Shown piece by piece: positions 19,069 through 28,859 of a DNA stretch of 64,000 nucleotides; position 1 is the stretch's first letter, and the number at the start of each line of letters is the position of its first letter. Below the pieces are notes generated by a model, which saw only the letters and a list, made by a program, of their open reading frames with translations, searched no databases and was not told the DNA's origin. The translations under genes and the position numbers were made by a program. Origin of the DNA: Nitrososphaerota archaeon (lineage in GTDB: Archaea; Thermoproteota; Nitrososphaeria; Conexivisphaerales; DTJL01); assembly GCA_021324115.1 (NCBI GenBank), contig JAJPJS010000013.1, forward strand, positions 20,802 through 84,801, read 5' to 3'.

Positions 19069-19078
19069 TATATAAATT
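19069..19078. promoter_or_regulatory. Shared bidirectional TATA box for hutU and hutI
   Basis: TATATAAATT on the plus strand reads AATTTATATA on the minus strand and can serve both divergent genes. Predicted starts 26 bp away are near 19047 for hutU (ATG 19042, leaderless) and near 19099 for hutI (ATG 19119, with a GGAG-type ribosome-binding site about ten bases before it). Confidence 0.5.
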
Positions 19079-19118
19079 ACAATCGAATCCGGTCAAGTAG
19101 GAACAGGAGATACAGCCG

Positions 19119-20372
19119 ATGCCTCCAGACCTGGCCGTGGTCAACATTTCACAGCTGGTTACAAACTCCAAGTGCAGTGTGGGGCAAACGGTCGATGAAG
19201 ATTCTCTGGGAATAATAAACGATGGAGCCATGATTGTCGATAATGGTAAGATAACATGGACAGGCAGTATGCAGCAGTATAGAGCTCTCAATTTGGGGAA
19301 ACCCGGTCGACTGATAGATGCCACGGGTCGACTGGTCACCCCCGGGTTCGTGGACCCTCACACACACCTTGTTTTCGGGGGGAGTCGTGAAGATGAGTTT
19401 GAGAGGAAGTTGAAAGGTGAAAGTTACAAGCAGATACTCGACTCCGGGGGAGGTATCAAGCGCACCATCATGTCCACTCGGGAATCTTCTGTGGAAGCTC
19501 TTTTTGACGCAGCCCAGTCTCGACTTAAGCAACTTATTTCATGTGGTGTGACCACCATAGAGGTCAAAACGGGATACGGACAGGACCTGAACACCGAGGA
19601 GAAGATTCTGAAGGTGGCGCAACTTCTGGAGGAACATTCTGGTATAGATATCATACCAACCTTCCTGGGGCTCCATTCGACACCTCCAGAATACGGATCG
19701 GCTTCGGACTATACAAGATACATCATACGAGATGTCCTTCCCAAAATAGCCACCTTGTCATATCGGCCGGTCTTCTCCGATTGCTTCTGCGAATCAGGTA
19801 TTTTCGACCAGGACCTATGTCGATCCTACCTCAAAGCATCTTCAACCTTTGGATTTCGATTGAAGATTCATGCGGACGAATTCGGTGCATCGGGCGGGGC
19901 CGAGCTCGCCGCAGAAACGGGATGCACCTCTGCGGACCACCTTGAAAACAGCACAGAGGCTGGTTTGCTTTCGATGGCTGAAAGAGGCGTCGTGGCTGTC
20001 CTGTTGCCGGCGACCGCTCTGTACAGTGGTATCAAACCGCCGGATGCGAAGAGGATTCAGAAACTTGGGTGCACGATTGCGCTGGGAACCGACCTCAGTC
20101 CCAATTCCTGGGTCGAATCACCTCAGTTGGTCATGATGCTGGCGTGCACCCAGATGGGGCTCTCACCGGCGCAGGCCCTATCTGCGTTTACATTCGGTGC
20201 CTCACTCGCCTTGGCGCGGGACGACACAGGGAGGCTGGTGCCCGGAGCGAAAGCAGACTTTGTTATACATGAAGTTCCAGACTACAGATTCCTTGTGTAC
20301 AGGATAGGTGGGCAATATGTGAGCTCGGTATTCAAATCTGGTGTTCAGATATACAGGAAACAGCAGGACTGA
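19119..20372 (+). CDS. hutI: Imidazolonepropionase HutI
   Basis: HutI hydrolyses imidazolonepropionate to formiminoglutamate, the third hut step. The 417-residue protein is an amidohydrolase-fold enzyme with the metal motif [14 protein letters not shown] near residue 76, a conserved [19 protein letters not shown], the metal-binding KIHADEFG near 251, and GTDLSPNSW near 325. It is divergent from hutU and convergent with hutH (1-bp gap), so the pathway is spread over alternating strands rather than one operon. Confidence 0.95.
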   Translation: MPPDLAVVNISQLVTNSKCSVGQTVDEDSLGIINDGAMIVDNGKITWTGSMQQYRALNLGKPGRLIDATGRLVTPGFVDPHTHLVFGGSREDEFERKLKGESYKQILDSGGGIKRTIMSTRESSVEALFDAAQSRLKQLISCGVTTIEVKTGYGQDLNTEEKILKVAQLLEEHSGIDIIPTFLGLHSTPPEYGSASDYTRYIIRDVLPKIATLSYRPVFSDCFCESGIFDQDLCRSYLKASSTFGFRLKIHADEFGASGGAELAAETGCTSADHLENSTEAGLLSMAERGVVAVLLPATALYSGIKPPDAKRIQKLGCTIALGTDLSPNSWVESPQLVMMLACTQMGLSPAQALSAFTFGASLALARDDTGRLVPGAKADFVIHEVPDYRFLVYRIGGQYVSSVFKSGVQIYRKQQD

Positions 20373-20373
20373 A

Positions 20374-21849
20374 TCATGGCTTCATTAAGCGTGAAGCGAG
20401 CGCCTCGATATCATTGCCAAGCGGCCTGTCGCCCGAAATCGGATGGCTTACGGACCTGACTGTTTTGAGCAGTGAGACAGAGTGAGACGAAAGTCCGGCG
20501 AGATCACTCGAACTCAATGCGTTAGAGCTGCACAGAAGTTCTATTGAAAGAATCTTTGCAACATTCTCCGATACCTTAAGGGCCTTCAATCCCGCGTTCA
20601 CCCCATGGCTTGCATGGTCTTCCACTCCACCGGACACGTTTGCAGGGTAAGAAGAGGAGGGATGAATCAGGGTCGAATTCTCATTCATCAGTGCGGTGGC
20701 CGTGTATTCAGTCAGCATCAGACCCGACTCCAGCCCTGGCTTGCTTGCAAAAAACGCTCTTTTTCCTTCGCTGTACCGCATGAGCTGATGTATTCTGGCC
20801 AGCGACAGGTCGCCCAAATAGGAAAGCGCGAGCGAAAGAAGGTCAAGCGCCATCGCAACGGGTTGGGCGTGAAAGTTCCCCCCGTGCAGAATCACACCAG
20901 CCTCATTCATTACAGGGTTATCTGTGACCGCATTCAACTCGGTGTTCACAAGGGCTTGGGCGAAGGATACAGCATCGTACACCGAACCATGAACCTGAGG
21001 TGAACATCTTATCGAGTAAGGGTCCTGCGGGACGGGCGTATCGCGAACGTGCTTGCTGCCCTGAAGTTTGGTGCGGATGTCCCTGGCCACAAGCACCTGG
21101 CCCAATTGACCCCTAAGTTGCATCAATTCCTCATCGAAGGATTGCATGTTGGCTCGCAGGACTTCCCCTGTCAGGGAGACGCAGGAGTTCGCCATATCGA
21201 GCAATTTCCTTCCCAGAACAACTGCCTGGCATGCCAGCGCGGCTGTAAAGCACGTTCCGTTGATCAGGGATATTCCTTCCTTTGAATCAAGTGTCAGAGG
21301 AGCAATGCCAGCCTCTCGGAGGGCTGGTTTTGTTTCCATCAGAGTCCCCTTGTAAAACGACCTACCCTCTCCTATCATCGCCAGCGCCATGTACGCGGAT
21401 GGAGCAAGGTCTCCGCTGGCACCGAGAGAACCAATCTGAGGGATAAATGGGACGATCCTTCTATTCAAAAATTCGGCCAACGTAGTAGCAACCTCGGGTC
21501 GGACACAGCTGTTTCCTTTCAAGAGACTGTTGAGTTTGACGGTCATCGCTTCCCTCACTATTTCTTCAGGAAATGGCGGACCTACACCAGCCGAATGACT
21601 TCTGACCAGGTTAGTCTGAAGCTTTCTAGCATCTCTCTCGGAAATGTGAGTGTTTGAGAGCATGCCAAAGCCTGTGTTCACACCATAGATCGATTCTTTC
21701 TTACTGATTTTTGTCTCGAGCCTCTTTCTAAACTCACCCATCCTCTTCAATGATTTCTTTGATAAAGCGACCTTTTCGCCCATGCACCCTATTTGATACA
21801 GCGTGTCTACGGTGAGGGATTCCCCGTCTAAAACCCGCACGACTTCCAT
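20374..21849 (-). CDS. hutH: Histidine ammonia-lyase HutH
   Basis: HutH removes ammonia from histidine to give urocanate. The 491-residue protein contains GSLGASGDLAPSAYMALAMI, where Ala-Ser-Gly cyclises to the MIO electrophile. It also has YGVNTGFG near residue 58, a QTNLVRSHSAGVG stretch, and QDPYSIRCSPQVHG near 275. Length and motifs are those of canonical HAL. A minus-strand TATA-like GAATATTAAG at about 21867-21876 puts the start next to the ATG, so it is probably leaderless. It is divergent from hutG. Confidence 0.95.
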   Translation of the reverse strand: MEVVRVLDGESLTVDTLYQIGCMGEKVALSKKSLKRMGEFRKRLETKISKKESIYGVNTGFGMLSNTHISERDARKLQTNLVRSHSAGVGPPFPEEIVREAMTVKLNSLLKGNSCVRPEVATTLAEFLNRRIVPFIPQIGSLGASGDLAPSAYMALAMIGEGRSFYKGTLMETKPALREAGIAPLTLDSKEGISLINGTCFTAALACQAVVLGRKLLDMANSCVSLTGEVLRANMQSFDEELMQLRGQLGQVLVARDIRTKLQGSKHVRDTPVPQDPYSIRCSPQVHGSVYDAVSFAQALVNTELNAVTDNPVMNEAGVILHGGNFHAQPVAMALDLLSLALSYLGDLSLARIHQLMRYSEGKRAFFASKPGLESGLMLTEYTATALMNENSTLIHPSSSYPANVSGGVEDHASHGVNAGLKALKVSENVAKILSIELLCSSNALSSSDLAGLSSHSVSLLKTVRSVSHPISGDRPLGNDIEALASRLMKP

Positions 21850-21875
21850 TTGTCGGATGCGTCTTAATATTCTTT

Positions 21876-21887
21876 CGTTCCAGAACG
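21876..21887. promoter_or_regulatory. Palindrome between the hutH and hutG promoters
   Basis: CGTTC-CA-GAACG is a perfect 12-bp palindrome in the 68-bp gap between divergent hutH and hutG, between their predicted TATA elements. It is a candidate operator for coordinated control; no hut-specific regulator gene was recognised in the window. Confidence 0.35.
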
Positions 21888-21917
21888 TTAAATCTTATCA
21901 CACAGAACCTTCACTGT

Positions 21918-22883
21918 ATGGCGATGAAGGAACTTTCCCCTTCCGCGTATCCTGTACCAACCTACAAGGACCCCTTTGATAGAAGAATCACTTCCATCAT
22001 CAGACGCGGGCGAACAGCGAAAGACGGATGGCTGAATCTTCTCGGAGTACCCTTTGATGGAGCAACACTCGGAAGAAAGGGATCTTCCCTTGCTCCCAAC
22101 TTGATAAGGGAAGCCCTGAGATTTAATTCGAACTTTAACGCAGAAAATGGGAGCCGGCTTGCGGATGCAAAGATAAACGACATTGGCAACGTGAACTTTC
22201 AGAGTAATGACATAGAGAAGGTTCACGATATCATATACAATTTAGTTTACAAGTCATTGAGAGAAAAGTCGCTACTGGTTCTCCTCGGAGGAGACAACAG
22301 TATATCTTTGCCCAGCATTCTGGCTTGTTCCCGGCGTTATCACAATGTCGGCCTGATAGTCATCGATTCCCATTTTGACCTCAGAGGAAGAATCGCAGGA
22401 AAACCCACAAGTGGTTCTTCATACGGTCTTGCACTGGATTCTTTGGGTTCAAGACTCGATGGAAGATTCGTAGAAATAGGGATTCATGGGTTTCTGAACT
22501 CATACGATTATCAAATGAAAGCAGAGCGGCTTGGTGTATCTGTCTTTACACCAGATGATGTCGCTCGTTTCGGACCTACAAGAACAGCAAGAAGAGCATT
22601 CAAAATTGCGTCAGAGGGAGCTGACTGCGTCTATCTGAGTTTGGACCTAGATGCGGTGAGGCTTTCCGAGGTTTCAGGTGTGAGCGCACCAAGTCCCGCC
22701 GGATTGTCATCCCGCGAAGTGTTTGATATAGTGTATTTCGTAGCCAGCCGAAGGATCACCAGATGCGCCGACATAGTGGAGACTTCTCCTCCACTGGACC
22801 CGACAGGGAGGTCTCAGATTGTCGCCGCATCAGCCCTTCTTTACATGGCTGCGGGATTTGAATTAAGAAGGACTCTTTGGTGA
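21918..22883 (+). CDS. hutG: Formimidoylglutamase HutG (ureohydrolase family)
   Basis: HutG hydrolyses formiminoglutamate to glutamate and formamide, completing the pathway. The 321-residue protein is an arginase/agmatinase-fold enzyme. GGDNSISLPSI carries Asn where arginase and agmatinase have a His metal ligand; Bacillus HutG has the same GGDNS, which supports formiminoglutamase rather than agmatinase. Other metal motifs are VIDSHFDLRG and LSLDLDAVRLSE. A TATA-like TTAAATCTT at about 21889 puts the start at the ATG (leaderless). Confidence 0.88.
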   Translation: MAMKELSPSAYPVPTYKDPFDRRITSIIRRGRTAKDGWLNLLGVPFDGATLGRKGSSLAPNLIREALRFNSNFNAENGSRLADAKINDIGNVNFQSNDIEKVHDIIYNLVYKSLREKSLLVLLGGDNSISLPSILACSRRYHNVGLIVIDSHFDLRGRIAGKPTSGSSYGLALDSLGSRLDGRFVEIGIHGFLNSYDYQMKAERLGVSVFTPDDVARFGPTRTARRAFKIASEGADCVYLSLDLDAVRLSEVSGVSAPSPAGLSSREVFDIVYFVASRRITRCADIVETSPPLDPTGRSQIVAASALLYMAAGFELRRTLW

Positions 22884-22913
22884 ATGACCCTACCTGATGA
22901 TTTCCAAGTTCAA

Positions 22914-23804
22914 TCAGAGTTTCAGGAGCCTTTTGGCATTCGACTCGAGAAGCTTTTCGACAACCTGAGGCTTGAACTTACGACTTACTGACCGAAAGTC
23001 ATGCATCCACTCGGTTTGCCTTATCATCGGATAGTCGGTCCCAAAAAGGACCTTGCCCTGCAAGGGACCGTTGATGTATCGTATCAGAGTTTCAGGAAGA
23101 TACCTGGGTTTCCAACCCGAAATATCAAGAAATACATTTTTGTGCCTCAGTGCAACCGCGATCGCTACTTCATACCAGGGCCACCCGAAGTGCGCGAGAA
23201 TTATTTTCAAATCCGGAAAATCATTCGCAACATCGTCAAGATACTCTGGTTTGCTGTATTTTATGTCGCAGTTCCCCAGAGCTGTGGTTCCCGTATGGAA
23301 CATAACTGGTACTTCGAACTCCTGGCAAAGTTCGCACAACAAATTGACTCGTGGGTCATCCGGGTACACCTCATTCACGCTGCTGTGAATCTTCAATCCC
23401 TTGAATTCCAAGTCCTTCAACGCATGTCGAAGCTCTCGAAGCGCAATTTCACCAGAGTTCGGGTCCACGCCAGCAAAGGGGATCAACCTATCCTCAAAAT
23501 TCCTCAGCATCTTGCGCAGCAGATCGTTGGGGATTGTGTAATTCCTGAAAGCTGGATTTCTTGTATTTTGTGCGCCCTGTCCGAGTACAATGGATTTTTC
23601 TATGCCCGCCTTATTCATTTCTTCAATAAGATCCTTTACCGTCAAGGGCAGGTCGGCCTGTTTTATTCCGAAAAAGTTGCAGGCATCCAGCACGGGGGGA
23701 TTCCTGGAAACGAATTCCTTCGTCCAGGGATGGACGTGAATATCTATCGGCAACAGTCTATTACCATTCGAATGACTGTTTAAGCTTTGTCCAAAGGCCA
23801 GCAT
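22914..23804 (-). CDS. Amidohydrolase-2 family metal-dependent hydrolase
   Basis: The 296-residue protein matches the amidohydrolase-2 family (COG2159, ACMSD-like TIM barrel). It has the metal-binding HVHP near residue 23, VPVMFHTGTTALG, ILAHFGWPWYE and the late GTDYPMIRQTEW. Family members include decarboxylases and hydrolases of aromatic or lactone substrates. It is convergent with hutG and could act on a related metabolite, but nothing in the sequence fixes the substrate. No signal peptide is seen. Confidence 0.78.
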   Translation of the reverse strand: MLAFGQSLNSHSNGNRLLPIDIHVHPWTKEFVSRNPPVLDACNFFGIKQADLPLTVKDLIEEMNKAGIEKSIVLGQGAQNTRNPAFRNYTIPNDLLRKMLRNFEDRLIPFAGVDPNSGEIALRELRHALKDLEFKGLKIHSSVNEVYPDDPRVNLLCELCQEFEVPVMFHTGTTALGNCDIKYSKPEYLDDVANDFPDLKIILAHFGWPWYEVAIAVALRHKNVFLDISGWKPRYLPETLIRYINGPLQGKVLFGTDYPMIRQTEWMHDFRSVSRKFKPQVVEKLLESNAKRLLKL

Positions 23805-24020
23805 AGGAGTTGCAATCTACAGGAAAGGATGAGTTCACGGCAAATTGCCAAACTAGACTAGGGCATCGGCCAAACAAGAATCTTTGGCATCCAGTGTTCT
23901 GTAACACCAGCAAAATTGATTCAGTCAGATTCAGTCATAGATCAACTTCGGGTCGTATCATTTTCTCCTTTCGTAAAATCTTTTAGACCACATCTTCTTG
24001 ACCAGAGGGGTCTAAGTAAT

Positions 24021-26042
24021 TTGAGTATACAAACATCTATTCGACGCGTAAAGACAATATTTTCCGTTATTGCTTCTCCGAGCCGTTTGGAGGTTTTGCA
24101 GATCCTCAATACGAAGGGCCCGATGACATATTCTGAACTCAAGACTCAGGCTGGATTCAAAGCCAAAAAGGAGTCCGGGAAGTTCGCATACCACCTGCGC
24201 AAGCTCCTGAGACAGAACCTGATAGCTCAGAACCGTGCAGAACGCAAGTACATGCTCACCCAACTCGGAAGACTCGTGCTGAACTCTTCAAAGGAGATCG
24301 AGAAGCAGGCGCTCATGGAAAGTGGAAGATTATTCGTAAGAAGCAGTGAGCATAAGATGGAGGAGTTTACAACGGACAGAATAGTGCACTCCCTCGTAAC
24401 CGAGGCTGGAATGCCTGTGGAGCTGGCCCAGAGGGTTGCCAGTGAAGCTGAATCGAGGATTTACAAGTTTCAGACTGCATATCTGACGGCACCGCTTATT
24501 CGTGAGCTCGTCAATTCAATCCTGATCGAAGAAGGGCTGGAGGAGTACAGGCACAGGCTGAGCAGGCTGGGCATGCCCGTATACGATGTCACTGAAGAGT
24601 TCGAAAAGATTGGTCAGAGCCCCTACGGCGTCGACTACCTGTTGGCCCAGACCGCCAGCTCCGTGCTCTCGGAGTATCTTCTCCTGATTCAACTGCCGAG
24701 AGACATTACCGATTCCCATCTTTCGGGCGACATCCACATTTCTAATGTTGGATACTGGAGTCTGAAACCAGACACCATCTTTGTCGACCTCTCGGTCGAT
24801 TCGAAGGGGATCCAGAGCGCGGAGGGTAAATTCCCGTTTCTCCCCAGACTCGATTCGGAGGAGGACGGGGTGGGGAAACTTCTAGCGATGAATCACCTTC
24901 TTTGCAAGGAGACTGGACGTGACATCTACTACGCCGGTTTCTCGGGGTACCTTCCTGACAGGGAAGGGCCCGAATATGGAAGACTCTTCAATTTTCTGGC
25001 CTATTCATATTCCTCAACAAATGAAAAGCCGCATGTGATGCTCGAAATCGATGCCAAGGCGGGGAAAACGAGATTCCCGAAGATGCTTCAGGGGTACTTG
25101 CAGTATGCCAAGTCAACACCCATTCCGTCGATCGGAATCGCGATACAGAATCCGGAATCTATGAGCAAAGAAGGATACGATGAACTCGTCAATATACTGA
25201 GGAACAACGGACTGGTTTCGCTTAACAGGAACAGCGGGTCTAGACGTTCGTCGTTTGGTGTGGTGGACGAAGGAAACGTCAGGTCTGGCTCCGTTTCCCT
25301 GGACTCTGTCTCTATCAACATGCCAAGGATAGCGCTAGAGGTTGCTAACGATGAGGTATATTACAGAACAAGGGCAAGGTTGCAGCTCGAAAATGCGGTC
25401 AACGCACTCCGTATCAGAAAGAAGCTTATAGAATCAAACATCAAGCGGGGAATTCTTCCGGCGCTGAATATGTTTGAAAATATGGTTTACAACGAATCCC
25501 CCTCACTCAAGGTGAACCTGACCGGGCTCCCGGAATCACTTGTTCTTGTCAACCAGAACGCTTCACCCGGAGAACTTTCTGAGTTGCAAAGGGAAACGAT
25601 CGAATCCGCATACGAATACTTTTCAACACTGTCAGACTCGAATACAAACTATTCTTTGATAATGACGAGCGACGAAAGCTCGATGCGTTTCGTCCAGCTT
25701 GACAGAGCAAAATTCGGCAAGTCAAAGACCAAGGCACTTAGTGCCGACAGATACCCACAGGGGATAACGTTGAGTATGAATGACCTGAGCGGAAAGGAAA
25801 GAATCGATTATGCGAACGATACCATGAAGATAGTGAAGGGTGGCGTACTTACAAGGCTTGTGCTTGAGCTTGGTGACAAGGAAGCGCTGGTCCACGCAGT
25901 GAGCAAAGCAGCTGCCTCGCTTGACTTCTGCGTGCTTGCGCCCGTTGTAAGGGTGTGCAAGAGGTGTGGAAGAAAGGATTACAAGGACGCCGTCAGGTGT
26001 ACAGTCTGTGGTGGACCGATGATAGCCGTAAACACTGCATGA
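24021..26042 (+). CDS. ArsR-like HTH / ATP-cone / NrdD-like fusion protein
   Basis: A winged HTH opens the protein (FSVIASPSRLEVLQILNTKG, then YHLRKLLRQNLI). An ATP-cone follows (FTTDRIVHSLVTEAGMPVEL, then LIRELVNSILIEEGLEEYR). Next comes a long region resembling class III ribonucleotide reductase (LSGDIHISNVGYWSLKPDT, VMLEIDAKAGKTRFP). It ends in a four-Cys zinc site (CKRCGRKDYKDAVRCTVCGG). The glycyl-radical loop that ends active NrdD is absent: the protein stops 9 residues after the last Cys. It is therefore more likely a nucleotide-sensing regulator derived from NrdD than an enzyme. The gene converges on the class II reductase at 26193, a possible target. TTG 24021 fits a GAGGGG site and a TATA-like TAAAATCTTT; TTG 23916 is an in-frame alternative. 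Confidence 0.75.
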   Translation: MSIQTSIRRVKTIFSVIASPSRLEVLQILNTKGPMTYSELKTQAGFKAKKESGKFAYHLRKLLRQNLIAQNRAERKYMLTQLGRLVLNSSKEIEKQALMESGRLFVRSSEHKMEEFTTDRIVHSLVTEAGMPVELAQRVASEAESRIYKFQTAYLTAPLIRELVNSILIEEGLEEYRHRLSRLGMPVYDVTEEFEKIGQSPYGVDYLLAQTASSVLSEYLLLIQLPRDITDSHLSGDIHISNVGYWSLKPDTIFVDLSVDSKGIQSAEGKFPFLPRLDSEEDGVGKLLAMNHLLCKETGRDIYYAGFSGYLPDREGPEYGRLFNFLAYSYSSTNEKPHVMLEIDAKAGKTRFPKMLQGYLQYAKSTPIPSIGIAIQNPESMSKEGYDELVNILRNNGLVSLNRNSGSRRSSFGVVDEGNVRSGSVSLDSVSINMPRIALEVANDEVYYRTRARLQLENAVNALRIRKKLIESNIKRGILPALNMFENMVYNESPSLKVNLTGLPESLVLVNQNASPGELSELQRETIESAYEYFSTLSDSNTNYSLIMTSDESSMRFVQLDRAKFGKSKTKALSADRYPQGITLSMNDLSGKERIDYANDTMKIVKGGVLTRLVLELGDKEALVHAVSKAAASLDFCVLAPVVRVCKRCGRKDYKDAVRCTVCGGPMIAVNTA

Positions 26043-26192
26043 GCTCTTCATAAACTTCTGATCCGAATTTTTTTATGAGTGTTTGCAGACAAGACAAAAA
26101 TATCCTCTGAGTTTTTACATTTAGCATAGGTGTCGAGTCGTTTGGCCGCGCTTCAATGAGCTAAGATATCCCTGCACGGCATGGCCATTCGT

Positions 26193-28718
26193 TTATGCGG
26201 TCGGGCAGTAGCTGAACCCGCATATGGGGCATGTAGCACACCCCTCCTTGAACTCCAGTTTCGTTGCGCAAACAGGACAGATACCGTTGTTTTCTGACGT
26301 GTCTGAGACTGGAATTGTGCGCGAGTGCGCAGGAGGTGCAAACACTAGATTAGTCGTACCTCCATCGCTTTCTGTCTGAGCGGGAGGGGACTGCAGCACC
26401 TGACTCTTGATAGATTTGTCCCTGAACACTGTAACATCCTTGCATCCCAGTTTGTACGCCTGGAAATAGGCGGTCTTGATATCTTCAACCGTGGCACTCT
26501 CGGGGAGGTTCGTCGTCTTCGATATCGACGAATCCACCCATTTCTGGAAAGTCGCTATTGCCTTGATGTGGTCGAGTGGAGATATGTCCATCGCCGTGAC
26601 AAATACCTTCCTCAATCTTTCGGGAATGTAAGGTATCTTCTGTACACCACCGCCGTTTTCGACCACCTGTTTGATCAGGTCGTCATCGTAGAGCCCCTCC
26701 TTTTTCATGACCTTCTCGAAGACACGGTCCACATAATAGAAGCTCCCTATTGAGACATTCTTTTCGTACACAAGAGAGTAAACGGGCTCTATGCCGCTGC
26801 TGCAGCCAGCAATCATGGATATACTGCCGGTGGGTGCTATTATCGTTGTATATCCATTCCTTATTCCCTTTTGGGCGATTTCTTCGGCTAATGCGGCCCA
26901 ATCGAAGTTCCAGCAGCTTTTGTCCTCGAAGCTGCTGAATGGCAGTTTACCTTCGGCATAGCTGCTCTGTTTGAACGTGGGTATAACGCCCCTCTCCTGC
27001 GCAAGTTCGATGGATGCCTTTTTCGAATGGAAGTTTATGAACTCCATCAGCCTTTCCATGAATTTGCGCCCCTCGTCTGTATTGTAAGGCAGTCCCATTT
27101 CGAACAACAGGTCGGCAAGCCCCATCACACCCAAGCCAATTTTTCTTGTGGCCAGGGTCATTTTTTCAATTTCCTTCAGGGGATACTTGTTCACATCGAT
27201 CACGTTGTCGAGGAAGCGGGTAGCCGTGTACACGGCCGTCTTCAGTGATTCCCAGTCAACCTGAGCATTACCGTTTTCATCCTCCACGACAAAGGCGTCT
27301 ACGTTGATGCTGCCCAGGTTGCACGATTCGTTAGGGTAAAGCAGCACTTCTCCGCACGGGTTGGTCGTGACGATGGGTCCCAACTCCTTGAGGAACGGAT
27401 TGAATTCATTCACTCTGTCCAGGAATATCACGCCGGGCTCGGCGCTTTCCCATGCCTGATAGGCGATCATGTCGAAAAGCTGCCTGGGGTTCACCTTCCG
27501 GACTATCTCGCCATTCCTTGGGTTGACAAGCGGGAATGGCTCGTTCTTTTCGAAGTACTTCCAGAACTCCGGCTTTATCAGAACGGAGATGTTGAAGTTC
27601 CTGAGAGCCTTGTTTCCTTCCTTTGCCTTTACGAACTTTTCTATATCCGGATGGTCTATGTTCAGTATTCCCATGTTGGCTCCCCTTCGTATTCCGCCCT
27701 GCTTTATCACCTCGGTCATGGTATCAAAGAGTCTCATGAAACTGACAGGGCCGGAGGCCATTCCTGAGGTGCTTCGTACGAAGTCTCCCTCGGGTCTCAA
27801 CTTTGAGAAGTTGTACCCAACACCACCCCCCGCTTTGAATATTATCGCCGCATTCCCGAGCGTTTCCATTATGCTGTCAATCGAGTCTTCAATGTCCAGT
27901 ACGAAGCATGCCGAACCCATTCCGAGCCAGTTCCCAAAATTAGCTATTGCTGGGGTGTTGGGAAGGAATCTGCGGCTCACCATTATCTGGAAGTAGGCGT
28001 CTACTTCATGCTCATACTTATCAAAATCCCCCGACTCGAACATCCTGATGAGCTCGGACCAGCCGACCCTGAGTCTTCTTTCTTCGTTGAACCTTGTATA
28101 CAGCCTCCGCACGGCTTCGACATGAAACTCATTCAACTCATACTTCCCTAGCTTCAGGGCAAAGGCACCCGCACCGGGTGGTTCTCGTGTTTCCTGCGAA
28201 CCGGTCACGTCATAGACTCTTGGGTCGTAGAATATACTCGGCAGTACTGTGTGAACAGCAACACGGGTGAAAAGAGCCTTGGGAGTTTCCAGGAGCGCTC
28301 CACGTTCATCCTTCTTCAGGTATCTGGCCTTGAGGACGCGAAGGGCATTGACATCGAAGGACTTATCCACTTCATCGATTTCAGACTTCTCCAGAACCTT
28401 CTTCTTTTCATCCCTGAGTTCTGTCCTCTTCTGCCTGTACAGAATGTACGCCTTTGCGACTCTTACATCTCCTCTTTCTATTAATACCCTCTCGACTACA
28501 TCCTGAATATCTTCAACGCCCGGCACGGCCTCGCCTGGGAAAAGTGATTCCAGCTTTCTGACCACTTCGACGGCCAGTCGCTCGGCCAGTGTCCTGTCCC
28601 TTCCACCGGTTGCCCTGATCGCCTTCCAAATTGCCTCGGTGATCTTCGTTGGCTCAAAACGGACGACCCTACCATCCCTCTTTTTTACACTCTTGATTCG
28701 AGATTCTATTGCTAGCAT
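26193..28718 (-). CDS. nrdJ: Adenosylcobalamin-dependent (class II) ribonucleotide reductase
   Basis: This enzyme makes deoxyribonucleotides using a cobalamin-generated thiyl radical. The 841-residue protein has an N-terminal ATP-cone (VVRFEPTKITEAIWKAIRAT), GSACFVLDIEDS with the first redox Cys, the active-site motif NPCGEVLLYPNESCNLGSIN, and APTGSISMIAGCSSGIEPVY. A C-terminal Cys-rich zinc ribbon (CPVCATKLEFKEGCATCPIC) follows. A minus-strand TATA-like GATATATG at 28772-28779 and GGTGAT just before the ATG support the start. Two TTTTGACAAAA palindromes lie upstream. Cobalamin dependence lets it work with or without oxygen. Confidence 0.95.
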   Translation of the reverse strand: MLAIESRIKSVKKRDGRVVRFEPTKITEAIWKAIRATGGRDRTLAERLAVEVVRKLESLFPGEAVPGVEDIQDVVERVLIERGDVRVAKAYILYRQKRTELRDEKKKVLEKSEIDEVDKSFDVNALRVLKARYLKKDERGALLETPKALFTRVAVHTVLPSIFYDPRVYDVTGSQETREPPGAGAFALKLGKYELNEFHVEAVRRLYTRFNEERRLRVGWSELIRMFESGDFDKYEHEVDAYFQIMVSRRFLPNTPAIANFGNWLGMGSACFVLDIEDSIDSIMETLGNAAIIFKAGGGVGYNFSKLRPEGDFVRSTSGMASGPVSFMRLFDTMTEVIKQGGIRRGANMGILNIDHPDIEKFVKAKEGNKALRNFNISVLIKPEFWKYFEKNEPFPLVNPRNGEIVRKVNPRQLFDMIAYQAWESAEPGVIFLDRVNEFNPFLKELGPIVTTNPCGEVLLYPNESCNLGSINVDAFVVEDENGNAQVDWESLKTAVYTATRFLDNVIDVNKYPLKEIEKMTLATRKIGLGVMGLADLLFEMGLPYNTDEGRKFMERLMEFINFHSKKASIELAQERGVIPTFKQSSYAEGKLPFSSFEDKSCWNFDWAALAEEIAQKGIRNGYTTIIAPTGSISMIAGCSSGIEPVYSLVYEKNVSIGSFYYVDRVFEKVMKKEGLYDDDLIKQVVENGGGVQKIPYIPERLRKVFVTAMDISPLDHIKAIATFQKWVDSSISKTTNLPESATVEDIKTAYFQAYKLGCKDVTVFRDKSIKSQVLQSPPAQTESDGGTTNLVFAPPAHSRTIPVSDTSENNGICPVCATKLEFKEGCATCPICGFSYCPTA

Positions 28719-28771
28719 GCCATCACCTATTCAAATCCTCCAGCCTATTATGGACGCAGTTATTAAGCAGT

Positions 28772-28779
28772 CATATATC
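28772..28779 (-). promoter_or_regulatory. TATA-like box for the class II ribonucleotide reductase
   Basis: GATATATG on the minus strand predicts a start near 28750 and a leader of about 32 nt containing GGTGAT just before the ATG at 28718. One TTTTGACAAAA palindrome abuts it upstream. Confidence 0.4.
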
Positions 28780-28783
28780 ATTA

Positions 28784-28794
28784 TTTTGACAAAA
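28784..28794. promoter_or_regulatory. TTTTGACAAAA palindrome, copy 1
   Basis: TTTTG-A-CAAAA, a palindrome with 5-bp arms, immediately upstream of the ribonucleotide reductase TATA-like box. An identical 11-mer lies 76 bp further upstream at 28860. Confidence 0.4.
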
Positions 28795-28859
28795 CAAAAC
28801 CGCCGGATGCTGGAGGAGTTCTTCCAGGAAGTCGCTCCTCAATTTTCATAGACAACAGA

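Noticed and set aside
19043..19339. N-terminal extension of hutU
   Set aside because: The frame is open, but the 99 residues are antisense to the start of hutI and unlike any HutU. The family length and promoter fit ATG 19042.
21918..22883. Agmatinase or arginase
   Set aside because: The GGDNS motif with Asn at the metal-ligand position, and the complete hut context, favour formimidoylglutamase.
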